Positions 53,254-64,000 of a DNA stretch of 64,000 nucleotides are shown one piece after another. Numbering within the stretch: the stretch's first letter is position 1; each line of letters starts with the position of its first letter. The DNA is from Hemileia vastatrix. Its lineage: Eukaryota > Basidiomycota > Pucciniomycetes > Pucciniales > Zaghouaniaceae. The translations under genes and the position numbers were made by a program. Location: positions 6,647,001 to 6,711,000 of the forward strand of contig JASXTE010000017.1 of NCBI GenBank assembly GCA_030280995.1, in the 5' to 3' direction. The notes beneath the pieces were generated by a model. It ran no database searches, had not been told where the DNA came from, and saw nothing but the letters and a program-made list of their open reading frames with translations.

Positions 53254-55824
53254 GTATACTTCGGCACTCTTTGTGCCTCTAGGATAGAACCGTTTCACTT
53301 GATCGGCCGCTACCCTCTTCTTCAATACTACTCCATCCAACTCTTCTAACACATATGAACCGCCGGAAACTTGCTCCTTGATTTTATACGGTCCATTCCA
53401 CCTATCTGCAAACATCTTTCCCCATTGACTCTCTAGACTTCTATTATAAACCAGGACCATATCACCTGGGTTCAAAGGTTTCCTTAATCGATGTGCCAAC
53501 CGCTCATCCCAATATCTAATTGATTGATTTCTGATCTTCATCATCCGTGAATATGCCTTTTCTAAATATTCTTCTTTCTTTTCTAGCTGCATCATTCTTG
53601 CACACAATAATTCATCAGTAGTTTTGACCGTATCCCAGTCAACTCCAAGATATGATTCAGCTTCTAAATCAACCGGTAAAACTGCTTTCTGTCCAAAAAT
53701 AAGTTCATAAGGTGAAAATCTGGTCGTCCTTTTGGCAGTGATTCGATCAGCAAATAAAACTAAAGGTAAATAGTGCCTCCACTTTTCGGCACTTGTCCCA
53801 CACATTTTAACTAAAGCATCCTTAATAACTTGATGCCCTCTTTCAACCATGCCTTCAGCTTCAGGATAATATGGGGTTGCTACCCTAACCTTTGATCCAA
53901 CTTTCAATACGGCCTCTTTAAACTCTGTCCCAAATTCAGGACCTCCATCTACCGTCACCAACTTCATCACCCCATACCTATATACCCAATTATTCAAAAA
54001 AAATTCTGCCACATTTTTGGCAGTTAAATTAATAAGAGGCACTGCCTCTACCCAACAAGATAAATCATCTCTGGCCACAATTAGATATTTATACCGTCCC
54101 TCTTTTATATGAACGGCATCTAAACTAACTCTCCCAAAGAGCGTATATTCACCGGTCGCGCGTCCAGGTTCTTTTGGCCTTAAATAACTTCGTCTTTGAC
54201 ATTCTTCGCATGACTGAACCCACTGTTTAACAGCCATCTTCATGCCAGGCCACCAAAATCGATCAGAAATTCTTCTAAACGTTTCTCCAACGCCTCTATG
54301 CCTGAGATCTTCATGCAGTGATTTCAAAACTAATTCTTGCCCCTTCTGTTGAGTTATAACTACTTGAGGATTTGGATACCTCCTCCTCATTAAACCTCGA
54401 CCAGATAGGTAAAACGTAGATGACTTCCTCTTGATAGCCACCCATTAATTGTCTTCACAATCTTCTGGCCTCCCTAAAGTCAACAAATATTTGACTAACA
54501 AAAAATAAAAACCAGTCTGACCCCAGACTTCAACTTGAAAATCAATTAATATAATATCAATAGGGACTTCTCTATCACCAATATCACCTGCACATGAATG
54601 AGCCAATAATCGTTGACCCCTAAATAAATCTTTAATCAAGCTATGTCGATGTTTTTCTTCTGAACCTTTGGATCCTTCGTAAACTATATTCGAAAATACC
54701 TCTTTCTCTTTATCCACCCTTTTATTTAAATTCTCTAATTCTCCAACATATACACCATTCCTTAATTTACTACCATCCCACACTACCAATCCATCTTCCT
54801 CTACATACACCACATCTTCTTCTACCTCCTTTCTACCAAATTTATCTACACCTTTTCCAACACCTTTATTAACATAAAAACTATTTTCCAGTTTATCCTC
54901 TTGGTGGAGGTCATCATCACCATAATCTTAACACAATAGTCCTGCCAGTTTAACCTCATGGGGGAGGTATGGAAAGTCTTCAGCTCCTTTAGTGCTGGCT
55001 TTGATAATAGGTATATCTTCATCGAACTCTTCTGAGTCTGAATCTTCTTCAGTGGGTGGTCTCCTTGATAAGCCATCTGGAATAGTAAATGTTTTGCCAG
55101 GCTTATGAACTAAATCAAAAAAAAAATGTTGAATAAAAACTACCCATCTCGTCATGGGTGCGTTCGGTAAACTTGGGGAATTAATCATCTGGATTAACAA
55201 TTTCGCATCCACTTGCAACTCAAAATGTTTCCCCCACAAAATATGCTGAAGTTTCTTCAGTATTTTCGCCACACCACATATTTCCAATTTTGGTTGAGAA
55301 TATCTTGATTCGACCTCAGTAAATACTACAGATTCATACCTAACTGGCCTGATGTAACCAGCTTTATCCATCTGAGACAAAACCGCCCCAGCTGCAACCT
55401 GACTTGAATCAACTGCTAAATAAATTCTACCAGCATCTTTTCCATAATCCAACTTGTGCAGGACTAAATCCTTCCCTACAACCTCCTTCAACTTCACAAA
55501 CGCCTTCTCACACTCTTCATCCCACTCCCAGTCTGCATCCTTTCTCTTTAACCGTCTCAATGGAGCTGCCAATGAAGAAAAGTCCTTGATAAACATTCTA
55601 ACATATACACAAACGCCTAAAAACCCTCTAACTTCGGTCGTATTCTTGGGTCTTGGCCAGGACTGAATTTTGTTAACTTTCTTCTTGGACATAATCCTAC
55701 CCTCTCTACATACCACATGGCCTAATATTTCTAAGGCTGGAACACAACATGAAAATTTTGGAGCTGAAATAGTTAAACAAGCCTCTTCAATTCGAAACAA
55801 GATTCTTTCTAAAGTAATTGCAAA

Positions 55825-56085
55825 CACCACACAATATGGGGGGCAGACTTGCTAGCAAGTCCGCAACCTTGGACCCAAACTCACCATAGATTGAACACAC
55901 ATTGAGCTATTGATAAAGGAACCATACAATCAGGGATGAACACAACTCAGCAGAACAGTTTTAGGTGGGTGTTCAAGTTGAGTTCAGTATGGGTTCAGTC
56001 TGAGTTCAGTCTGAGTTCCATCTGAGTTCCATCTGAGTTCAGGTTGAGGACTTGCTAGCAAGTCCACCCCCTATATTGCGTAGTG
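55825..56085. mobile_element. CACTA-type MITE, 261 bp, inserted in pol of element B
   Basis: Ends CACCACACAATATGGGGGG and, reversed, CACTACGCAATATAGGGGG. Terminal inverted repeats are about 38 bp with some 32 matches and finish in the palindrome GACTTGCTAGCAAGTC. Flanked by AAA on both sides (55822-55824, 56086-56088); element A has a single AAA at the matching place, which proves the insertion and its 3-bp duplication. The inside has tandem GAGTTCAGTCT/CATCTGAGTTC words (55990-56045). CACTAC ends and a 3-bp duplication fit the CACTA/EnSpm group. Confidence 0.88.
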
Positions 56086-57208
56086 AAACTCCCAAATGAA
56101 TTTGCGTATCCCGGGATTATCTTCCAACACCTGGTTATCATAGTCGGTTGTTGGTCCCTTAATTCCTCCATCATCTATAAAGATTTCAGCATATTGTGGA
56201 ATTTCATCTTGAAGGATCCAAGCCATCTGAGCTTGATAAACTGCAAACAAATTTGTTTCTCCTTGAGGTAATCTTGTTAACTGTAAACGTCCAAGTGGTG
56301 TATAGAATGTAGTGAGAGGCCTTGAGTCTGGATGTAACTCTCTCTCATCATATCCACCCATAATATCTCCCAAACCATAACACACTCTCCCTGAAAACGC
56401 TTCGACAAACTCCTCAGAACTAGGTGGTATCCCAGCATCCTTTATTGTAACCCTATAATTCCCTAAGATCATGAACAACTCTAAGCTTGCCATTCAGTTT
56501 CTTGATACAAAATACCGGACTAGAATAACTTGATGTTGATTGCTCATACAGTCCAGTGCGTATCCGTTCTCTGACAACTTCAATATAGGCTTCTTTTAAT
56601 GCAGCCGGAATTGGAATCGGTTTCTGCTGCCACGGTTCATGAAATATCACAGGAATCTTGTAAGGCTCCCCATAGGAATGCTTCAACACACCCCTCTCCT
56701 CTTCTACAAAAGCAATGGCCTTCTCTCGCTTGACCATCACATCCAACAACAACTTCTTCTCTTCTCCAGACAACCAACCATCAGGTCCAAAATTAACAAC
56801 ACCCAGTCTCTCAAAAGTGATTCTTGACGTCTCAGAAAATTCAGGCGGATTCTTTACCAAGGGACTTTCATAAGGATCTCTTGATAACCTTGGTCTTCTC
56901 AAGGGTGGATTCAATTCAGCAGGTAGCGGTTCATTAATAGGTCGAACTTTATTTGCTACCTTCTTATATTTGGCTGCATCCACATCTAAATTAACTTGAG
57001 GTAAAACATTTTCTTTTGTATCACCATTAAAAATTTCATCAAATGAATCTTCTTCATCGTCAGAATCAGAATAAGAAAAATTAGAAAAATATTTTATTTT
57101 GTTTTTAAATTTTACCCTTTTCTCCTTTCCCTCGTCTAATTTATGAACAGATTTTCCAACACCTTTGCTTCCCTTATCCAACAGTAAATCGCCTGTAAAG
57201 AAAGTTGG

Positions 57209-57796
57209 CATTTTAACCTCTTGCTGGAGGACCGGAATTGAATTTTCACAAAAATTATTTTTTTGTGTTTTAATTATACTGAGATTTTTTATTGGATTTT
57301 GATGTGATTTTTGCAGTTTACCCTCTTGCTGGAGGTCCGGAACAACCTTTTCACATAAATTATTTTTTTGTGTTTTAATTATGCTGAGATTTTTTATTGG
57401 ATTTTGATGTGATATTTGCAGTTTACCCTCTTGCTGGAGGTCCGGAATATAATTTTCACAAAAATTATTTTTTTGTGTTTTAATTATACTGAGATTTTTT
57501 ATTGGATTTTGATGAGATTTTCGCAGTTTACCCTCTTGCTGGAGGTCCGGAATAGAAGGAGATACTTGCAGTTTAAACTCTTGCTGGAGGTCCATAATAG
57601 AAGGAGATAATTGCAGTTTAGCCTCTTGCTGGAGGTCCGGAACAACCTTTTCACATAAATTATTTTTTTGTGTTTTAATTATGCTGAGATTTTTTATTGG
57701 ATTTTGATGTGATATTTGCCGTTTACCCTCTTGCTGGAGGTCCGGAATAGAAGGAGATACTTGCAGTTTAACCTCTTGCTGGAGGTCCAAAAACAT
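57209..57796 (-). repeat. Eight in-frame hairpin units in Pol linker of element B
   Basis: Units at about 57209, 57313, 57418, 57523, 57568, 57613, 57718 and 57773, each with CCTC-TTGCTG-GAGG or a one-base variant. Units are spaced about 45 or 105 bp, both multiples of three, so expansion kept the reading frame. Confidence 0.85.
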
Positions 57797-58041
57797 ACCC
57801 TTCCAATTTTTATCCAACCTAATTTGGCCCATTTTGCCTTTTTCACCATTTTTAAATTTAATAGAAAAACAGGGTAAATCCAATAAACATGTAGAAAAGT
57901 CCAAAACGTATTTGCACTCCAAAGTAATATTAACAGAAAATAATTGAGAATCCACTTGAATTATCTCCAAGTGAGCTGACCTATTGCAATCCGGGATCTC
58001 ATCCTGAGGAGAGATTACAACATTAGAGTGATCAGCCCCTG

Positions 58042-60630
58042 CTACCCCAAAAAATGATGGCATTCATCCCTTTCCAACAAACATAATTCACCAGAAGCTG
58101 TCCGTTTTATATACTGCTTCTTGGTGCAAACACAACACTGGCACAGAGTAGTAATCCCTGTCCGTGTTTCCCAACCTTCATCTCCAGGAGGCGCTAACCG
58201 CATATGTAACCTCCGCATATCTTCACCAGTGATCTCCAAACTGATCCCCATGCCAGCTTGATACCCTATCCTGGCCTCAAAATCCATCAAAAAAGGACCA
58301 CCAAGAACAGTTTTGACTTCTCCTCTGGCCACATAAAAGTGAACCTTACCAACAGATCCACCAATGCCTAACCTGACATGCTCAGCTGTACCCATCAGCT
58401 CTGTTGCATGCCCTCCAATGCCTCTGAGGTTTCCCCCAGTTCCACTTTTAATTGGCAAGCCTATACTTGTAGCTTGCTCCAATGAAATTAAATTAATTTG
58501 AGACCCTGAATCGACCAAGGCCTTTACTTCTTTACCATTAAGAGTTACCAACAGGTAACCCAGGGGAGCGGAAAAATGTGTATCTACATCTTCCCCAAAC
58601 TTTTCAGCATTTTCACAAATATATTCCACCTCTCCAGTGGAAACCCGACACCTCTTCAAATGCTTCTTTTGCTTTTCAGCAAGCGCCGGACTAATCGTAA
58701 ATAACTCCCCCAAAGATAAGAGAATCTGAAGTTGATTCACCCTATTCAAAACTGCGTCCATCGCATTATCTTGACCAGAAACTACTGGCCGCTCATACTG
58801 GACCTTTTATTTAACAACCTTGTCCCTGGGTACCTCTTGTGGTCCAACCGAGCCATCTTCACTTTCTATAACCCTAACTCCGTCACCAGCTTCTTGCACT
58901 AATCCTGATCCATCGCTAGTCCTTCTTACTCCCTCCATTGGGATGGGACCGCTAAAACTTGGTCTGGGTAGAGACGCCAACGGTACGTCCTCCTCAGAAT
59001 CCGAATCATCCTCTGGCATAGGCTCACCATTTAAATCAAACTTTCCATAACTAGGGGGCCCCATATCAGCAATCCCCTTCTGTATTTTATATAATTCGTC
59101 CTTAGAGTAAGGGTTCAATTTTTTGGCGGCAGTTTGAGCACTAGAATTCTTGTCCTTAGAGTAAGGGTTCACTTTGTTATTGGCCTTGCCAGGATTAGCC
59201 CTCAATTGGCTCTGAATGCTACTCTTCGCCTTAGTAGCAGCTGCTCTTCTAGCAGCATTAACATCGTATTCGCCAGCCATACAGCTACCCTCCACCTGGG
59301 CAACTGTCGCCAGCTCTAAACCTCCAAAAGAAGTAGAAAATGTGGCTTTACTGACCTTTTTCTCCTTGCCCTTGTCAGCTTTACCACCATTACCATTACC
59401 ATTTTTGCCACTCTTGGAATTAACATCTTCATCCGTCACCTCTTCAAATCTGGCTCTCCTTTCAGCCGTTAAACTTCTTCTGACCAAATCAGAAGGAGAC
59501 TGTCCATCACTGGGCTTGATGAACGAACCATCAGGAAGTTTATAAACTTTACCATCAAATAAAACTTGCCCAGCATCCATATCCTTATCAAGAGCAAAAC
59601 AAACTGTCGCTCTGTGCCCCCTCTTATTACAATAGGAGCACACCTTTGGCTCATCGTAGCCATTTCTATAACTACTACCACCATTCCCACCATTTCTCCC
59701 ATTGCCTGGGAAGCGGTTAACATTATTATTGCCATTATAATTTCGACATTCATAACCTCTGGATTGATAAGAAGTCGAAATCAACGAAGAAGCGATTGGG
59801 GCCTTGTTGGCCTTCTGAGTCTCTTGTACAAATATTTTTAATTGTTTAGTTAAATCGGCCAAATGATTGACCATCTTATTATCTACCTTGCCCTTAACTT
59901 TAGCAGCAGGTAATCCCATTTGTGCCTTCTTGGCCTCCTGGGCTTTGACCGTAATATCGTTATTTTCGGCCAAAACTTCGCTGACCTTGCTAACATATTG
60001 AGTGCATGACTCTTGATATTTGTCCAATGCCAATAACTTTAGATGGGCTTGAATGTTGTCCTTGATAACCTCCAGAGCCGGCAGTTTCTGCTCACCATTA
60101 GGCAGTTCCTTCATCAAATCTTTTCTTGAAAGATCCTTCAAGACGTCCATACGAATATCCCTGCTGCATGCTGTCCAAAACAAATCTTTTGCTTGGTTCT
60201 CATGCACTAACTCGTCCACCAGTATGAGATATTCCACCACTTCATCAAACTGAACACAGAGCTTTTTGAAGTCAGCCATAGAAGAAACTCCACCTTTTGC
60301 TTGCCAGTCTCCAACAATTTTATTGAGGTCCATCATAGTAAACCTGACACCCCATCTATCAATCATAGCTTTAGAAAGCTTAACCCAATCCTTGTCCTTG
60401 AATGCCTGCATAGAAATAACCTCTTTTTCCACCTCCCTATCAGAAATAAAAAACCTAACTTGCTTCACCATATCCACATGAGAAGCACCATCAACAGCAG
60501 CAGCAGCTTCATACCTGCTAATGAACCATTTAACCTCCTCCCCATCAAACTTTGGGCCATCCCAAGAAACAATTCTAACTGAGGGAGTAAGAGGGTTAGA
60601 AGATCCAGAAGCAACAGCAGAAGAAGACAT
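58042..60630 (-). pseudogene. gag: Gag-protease of element B, one nonsense codon
   Basis: Same as 7744-10353. A TCA to TAA change at 58807 truncates it before the protease; the frame is otherwise open (58042-58761 and 58807-60630). A seven-residue segment (around VIMGGED of A) is missing. Zinc knuckle CSYCNKRGHRATVC and protease DSGS are kept. Confidence 0.92.
58048..58054 (-). promoter_or_regulatory. Frameshift site of element B
   Basis: Same T TTT TTG heptamer before the gag TAG as in element A; the surrounding codons differ slightly (CHHFLG rather than CPHFLG), the heptamer does not. Confidence 0.6.
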
Positions 60631-60788
60631 CCCAATAAGTAATGAAAAGTGTTAACAATCGATAAAATAACAAGCCTCTTGCAGGCCAATAACAAAAATC
60701 CAATTAGAGTTCCAGAAAACAAGCCTCTTGCAGGCTAATAACGTTCTTGATCCAAGTAAGTCTTTTAAAGAAAGCTAGAGAAATCAAA

Positions 60789-60805
60789 CCCCACGTTGGG
60801 CGCCA
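60789..60805 (-). promoter_or_regulatory. Primer binding site of element B
   Basis: TGGCGCCCAACGTGGGG on the minus strand, identical to element A over 17 bases, three bases from the LTR. Confidence 0.7.
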
Positions 60806-60808
60806 GCT

Positions 60809-61941
60809 TTGGTAAGGTAAACTCTTACAGTCGCCTTGCTGTAAGCAGAATCCGGAGGAGATATGTGGATTTAACTGAAAACCCTGTCCTTCCAATAAAA
60901 AATAACAAAATGGGAATTCTAAATTACTAAGCTACCCAGTCTACTTGGATCTGATTGATAAAAATAATATTATGAAACTCCAAAATATTTAACCCTTATT
61001 GAGATTCAAAGAAAGTGGCTGTTGAAAAAGAAATACTGATAACAACAATTAAGGTGTACCAGTGAAAGATCTGAAAAGATTGACTTTTATGTTTTTATAA
61101 TAATTTGAATTTTTATGAGACAGCAATAATCAAGTCCCAGCGATGAAGACCTTTCTAAAGATACCCTGTATGAAGTGTGATTTAAATTGTTGAGTAGTAT
61201 TTCTAAAATTTTATATAAAATATAAAGTTATAAGGGTATTACAATTTATTTAATTTGTTGAGTAATAAAAAATGAGACCGTGGTGGTTAATGATTAAGCT
61301 GTATGATGTGTCCCCCCTCAATTTCGAGTCTGAGATACTCTTAAGTATTCCTAGTCACGTGCCTAAGTTTTCCCCTCCAGAGCTCTCCCAGAGTCAATCC
61401 GGAGCCCGTACGGAGTCGAAGCGGAGTCCGTACGGAGTCAAAGCGGAGTCCAAATGGAGTCTGTACGGAGTCCAAGCGGAGTCCAAGCGGATTCAATTAG
61501 AACCTTTAAAACTATAATAAAAAATCTAGAAAAATTACACATGATAGAGCCACTTCCCCTTTACATTCCAAACTCGCAGCTCTAATCACCCCGTGAAAAT
61601 TCATCAAAGTTAAGTAATTTCTAAAAACGTAAGTGTTTCTATAAAACTTTAAAATTCATTTAAAAAAATATAAGAAAAATAGTAAAAATTCTAAGAAAAT
61701 TTCCCAAGGTTCTTGAGTGACTCGACTTGATACTTATAAACTTTTCAGACAGTAAAAATAAGTTTTCTCCGTAAAATAAACCGATTTCGTGTAGGCATTA
61801 TCTCTTGAATAATTTCTTCATATTTAAAACTCAAATAAATTAAATAAAACCCTTTTGTAAAAAAATAATAATAACAATCTTGCACGCCGTAATAACTCCA
61901 TTTAGGTACTTAGGTGCCATACTAAACTTTAGGCTACCACA
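60809..61941 (-). repeat. 5' LTR of element B
   Basis: 1133 bp. CGG array at 61399-61492. Lacks about 15 bases present in the 3' LTR near 50385 (TTTTCGTAGTCTGCG). Confidence 0.92.
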
Positions 61942-62572
61942 CTGTTTCATTAGGGTCCCCAAACAACGTAAAAAGTTGGTCTTCGAACTTTTCCCAATTA
62001 TTGATAAGTAAGTGGGTTTCTGTCGAAGAAAGCATGAGCAGATAAGGTTCGAACCATCTTGCTGCTTTCCCGGCTAGGAATGAAGAAGCGTAAACAACCT
62101 TTGATCGGTCGCTGTTAAAGGTTCGAGGGTCATTATGGAACAGTAGCTTGCAGGTTTGCAAGAAGGGTCACACTCTGTCGGGGTGATCTCCGTTGAATTT
62201 GTCAGGAGATTTCATAGAAGAAGTTTTGAACTTAGATCCCTCTGAAGACATTGGATTTGAAAGGGTTTTCATGAAAAGTCTCATGAAATCTTCCAGAGAG
62301 TTAGATGGTCCAGGTTCTGAGGATTGGCCAGAAGGGTGATTGGCAGGGGCGGATGGTGCCTCGTGCATTGTATCCTCTCCTTCTTCTTCATCACTAGAAT
62401 CCTCAAAATATTGTGGGATGCCTTCTACAGATTGAACTGAATGTTGCCGTTCCCTAAGGTCAAGTGGTTCCAAAGAGTGAGTGCGGGAAACAGACCTTGT
62501 GGCTGTTGGCCTGCCTCTAGCACGAGCTCTAGTAGTAGCGCCCATAGGAGGAGTGCGTTGAACAGGTGCCAT
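61942..62572 (-). pseudogene. gag: 5' part of gag of element C
   Basis: ATG at 62572 (MAPVQRTPPMGATTRARARG), an Arg/Ser-rich and acidic N-terminus, then the capsid region (SSFLAGKAARWFEPYL, FEDQLFTLFGDPNET) up to the insertion point of B. One in-frame TGA at 62168, explicable as CGA to TGA. Confidence 0.85.
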
Positions 62573-62629
62573 TTAAAATTTTAAAAACACCTAAAAGGAC
62601 GTAGTAGTGCAAAGAATGAGAACTACGGT

Positions 62630-62642
62630 GAATTAAATTATA
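62630..62642 (-). promoter_or_regulatory. Self-priming primer site of element C
   Basis: One base inside the 5' LTR the minus strand reads TATAATTTAATTC. This is perfectly complementary over 13 bases to GAATTAAATTATA in the LTR RNA (62967-62979). No CCA-end tRNA match starts here. Tf1-type chromoviruses prime with the folded 5' end of their own RNA, which is the arrangement seen. Confidence 0.65.
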
Positions 62643-62966
62643 CTGTCACCGGACGACCTACGCACAAGTGGAGGATGTTCCTGAAAGTGAGATGAGAGAT
62701 TTAGAAACTCCTTCGAAGCACAGAGGAATGATTTGAGGAAGTGGTTTGAAGGTCACTCGAAGTAAGAGCTACAGGTTCGAGGTTTGTTCGAGAAGAATTA
62801 TAAAATAGTTTCAAAGGTAATAGGAATTCTTAAGATCTCACAAAGGGTTGGAAACTCAATAATCAAAGATTTAGGATTTAGAAATGAATATTGAGAAAAT
62901 AAAAGAAAGATACAATAACAATGATTTAACTTTAAGGATTTACCACTATTAATGTAAATACGATTT

Positions 62967-62979
62967 TATAATTTAATTC
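62967..62979 (-). promoter_or_regulatory. Predicted RNA 5' end and self-primer of element C
   Basis: GAATTAAATTATA on the minus strand. Its first base is 37 nt after the first T of the TATA box at 63009-63016, so the RNA would be expected to begin at or near it. Confidence 0.55.
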
Positions 62980-63008
62980 TAAGGAATATTGAACCAAATA
63001 CCCAACCC

Positions 63009-63016
63009 CTTTTATA
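63009..63016 (-). promoter_or_regulatory. TATA box in LTR of element C
   Basis: TATAAAAG on the minus strand; also present in the 3' LTR. Confidence 0.6.
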
Positions 63017-63415
63017 TCCTTTGTTCCTCCTCGCATTGACCTCCCTTCCATTGCACCATTCCCATTCCATTGACCATTACTAACATACACTTAGACCCTC
63101 TTCGCTAAATATCCGTCCATGCTCAATTTACCCCTTTTTAATTAATTAACAAAACTTTAATGAAAAAACTACTACTGTACTATTTTGTTGAACCTGGCAC
63201 TGTGCGTCGCTTATTGAAAAGGACTAAGGCACCCTATTGGGATATTGACTAATTTAGATTTAGAGTTTAGGCTAGCGCAGTTAAATAGTAAGTACACAAA
63301 GGAAAATCGCAGTTGCTATGGAGAATTGCTTTCTGCGCTTCGAGTATAGATTTAGGACTCGATATTATTGATTTAATGAGCTGCTTTCGCCTCGAGTGTC
63401 ACGTGGCGCGTGACA

Positions 63416-63666
63416 ATTAGACACAAATCTTGAAAATATAGTATGTAAAATCAAAATAAATCTAATATAATATGCTTAAAACAATTTTTTTTTCTGGATT
63501 TATTGAAACAAAAAGTTGTTCATTTGTGAAAATAGAAAAAATACTATCCATCCTGAATTTAGAATTCATTTTTAAAAAATTATTGCCCCCTCAATTTCAA
63601 GTTTATTATGTATTTCAAGAATTATATTTTTAATAATTTTTTGAATAGTACACCTGAAATATAAAC
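63416..63666. other. Flank of element C
   Basis: Starts with ATTAG, the right target duplication of C (63416-63420). AT-rich, no gene. Confidence 0.6.
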
Positions 63667-64000
63667 TGTAGGTCAGTCGTCTAGAAGAAGGAAGAAGAAA
63701 AAGGGAGAAAAGGAGGAGGACAGGGAGAAAATAAAAAGAAACAAGATGTAAAATATTATTTAATTTATTTAAAAGGAAACCAACAACGAGTATCTTGAGA
63801 GGTGAAAAAAGATGAGGTTTTATTAATAATATTATTATTTCAAGTAAGGGTTCTGCACGGCAAGCACTGTAAGTACTATCAGACTTATTGCAACCTTTAA
63901 TTTGTTATATAAAATTTAAATTAGATTTTAAATACTAATAAAAATAATAATCAAACGGTTATAATAAAATATTTTAAATTGTTGAGTATATAGTAAGTGA
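63667..64000 (-). repeat. Family D LTR, cut by window end
   Basis: Starts TGTAGGTCAGTCGTCTAG and follows the D LTR (GGTTCTGCACGGCAAGCAC, ACTATCAGACTTA) with clear divergence. Whether a solo LTR or a full element follows cannot be seen. Confidence 0.8.

Larger units (their letters stand above)
53230..58063 (-). pseudogene. pol: Pol of element B, broken
   Basis: Same product as 3506-7765. Breaks against A: a 2-bp loss at about 56455 shifts the frame just before RT motif NRVTIKDAG; the MITE at 55825-56085 splits RT after the FIDD box; a TTA to TAA change ends the frame at 54928; a GAA to TAA change stops it at 54445. Remaining open pieces are 56453-58063, 56071-56493, 54928-55830, 54445-54813 and 53230-54441. 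The N-terminal linker has eight LQQE repeats instead of four. The three changes comparable with A are not C-to-T transitions. Confidence 0.9.
49633..61941 (-). mobile_element. Element B: second copy of family A/B, nested in element C
   Basis: 12.3 kb on the minus strand: 5' LTR 60809-61941, primer site 60789-60805, gag-pro, pol, 3' non-coding hairpin arrays, polypurine tract 50758-50767, 3' LTR 49633-50757. Compared with A, gag has one nonsense codon; pol has a 2-bp deletion, a MITE insertion and two nonsense codons; the antisense gene is deleted except its end. It is therefore defective. LTRs differ by several substitutions and indels, so B is older than D. It inserted in gag of C. Confidence 0.95.
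42659..63415 (-). mobile_element. Element C: Ty3/gypsy chromovirus, decayed, split by element B
   Basis: Minus strand. 5' LTR 62644-63415, primer site, gag (interrupted at 61942/49632 by element B), protease, RT, RNase H, integrase, chromodomain, an AG-rich region, an antisense spliced gene, 3' LTR 42659-43431. Without B the element is about 8.4 kb. Perfect ATTAG duplications show it is one complete insertion. Stops in gag and pol make it defective. Chromodomain and self-priming place it near the Tf1/sushi-type chromoviruses. No clear polypurine tract adjoins the 3' LTR. Confidence 0.93.
62644..63415 (-). repeat. 5' LTR of element C
   Basis: 772 bp; pair of 42659-43431. Confidence 0.92.

Overview
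The window is eukaryotic and very probably fungal. It is AT-rich, has short GT..AG introns of about 53-88 bp, and is packed with Ty3/gypsy LTR retrotransposons, two of them chromoviruses. It also holds CACTA-type non-autonomous DNA elements and decayed multi-copy genes with a basidiomycete look. A TE-bloated rust fungus (Pucciniales; I thought of Austropuccinia) fits best. That placement is inference from protein style and composition; no rRNA or marker gene is present.

Layout. 1-11684: element A, a gypsy element on the minus strand with intact gag-pro and pol ORFs, a 5' LTR and a lysine-tRNA-like primer site. Its 3' LTR lies outside the window. On the plus strand, between pol and the missing 3' LTR, sits the end of an antisense spliced gene. 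12105-13802: relic of a second family (D). 14-19.4 kb: decayed host-like genes, tandem repeats and three palindromes. 19857-29016: complete young chromovirus D with a 2055-codon ORF, near-identical LTRs and a perfect CAATG duplication. It sits inside an older LTR of its own family, which in turn split a spliced host gene (pseudogene halves at 18930-19475 and 29775-30427). 32321-36934: CACTA-like element without recognisable genes. 37643-38683: old solo LTR of family A/B. 38802-38984: fold-back MITE. 39657-40004: small secreted protein gene, the only plausible intact host gene. 42659-63415: chromovirus C with a perfect ATTAG duplication, decayed by stops, and split in its gag gene by element B (49633-61941). 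B is a second copy of family A/B and itself carries a CACTA MITE. 63667-64000: start of another family D LTR.

How the parts work together. In A/B, Gag and protease are in frame 0 and Pol is reached by a -1 shift at a U UUU UUG site inside a 22-nt overlap. In D everything is one ORF ending in an AT-hook and chromodomain. C appears to be self-primed in the Tf1 manner: 13 nt just inside its 5' LTR are perfectly complementary to an LTR segment 37 nt downstream of a TATA box.

Most unusual signals. (1) A small hairpin repeat occurs about 31 times in A and 26 times in B, in two non-coding arrays and in-frame inside pol, with compensating stem changes. (2) Two unrelated gypsy families (A/B and C) each carry an antisense, intron-containing gene between pol and the 3' LTR. 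The one in C has the exact cysteine spacing of a Gal4-type Zn2Cys6 cluster. All element comparisons were made by eye; no search was run.
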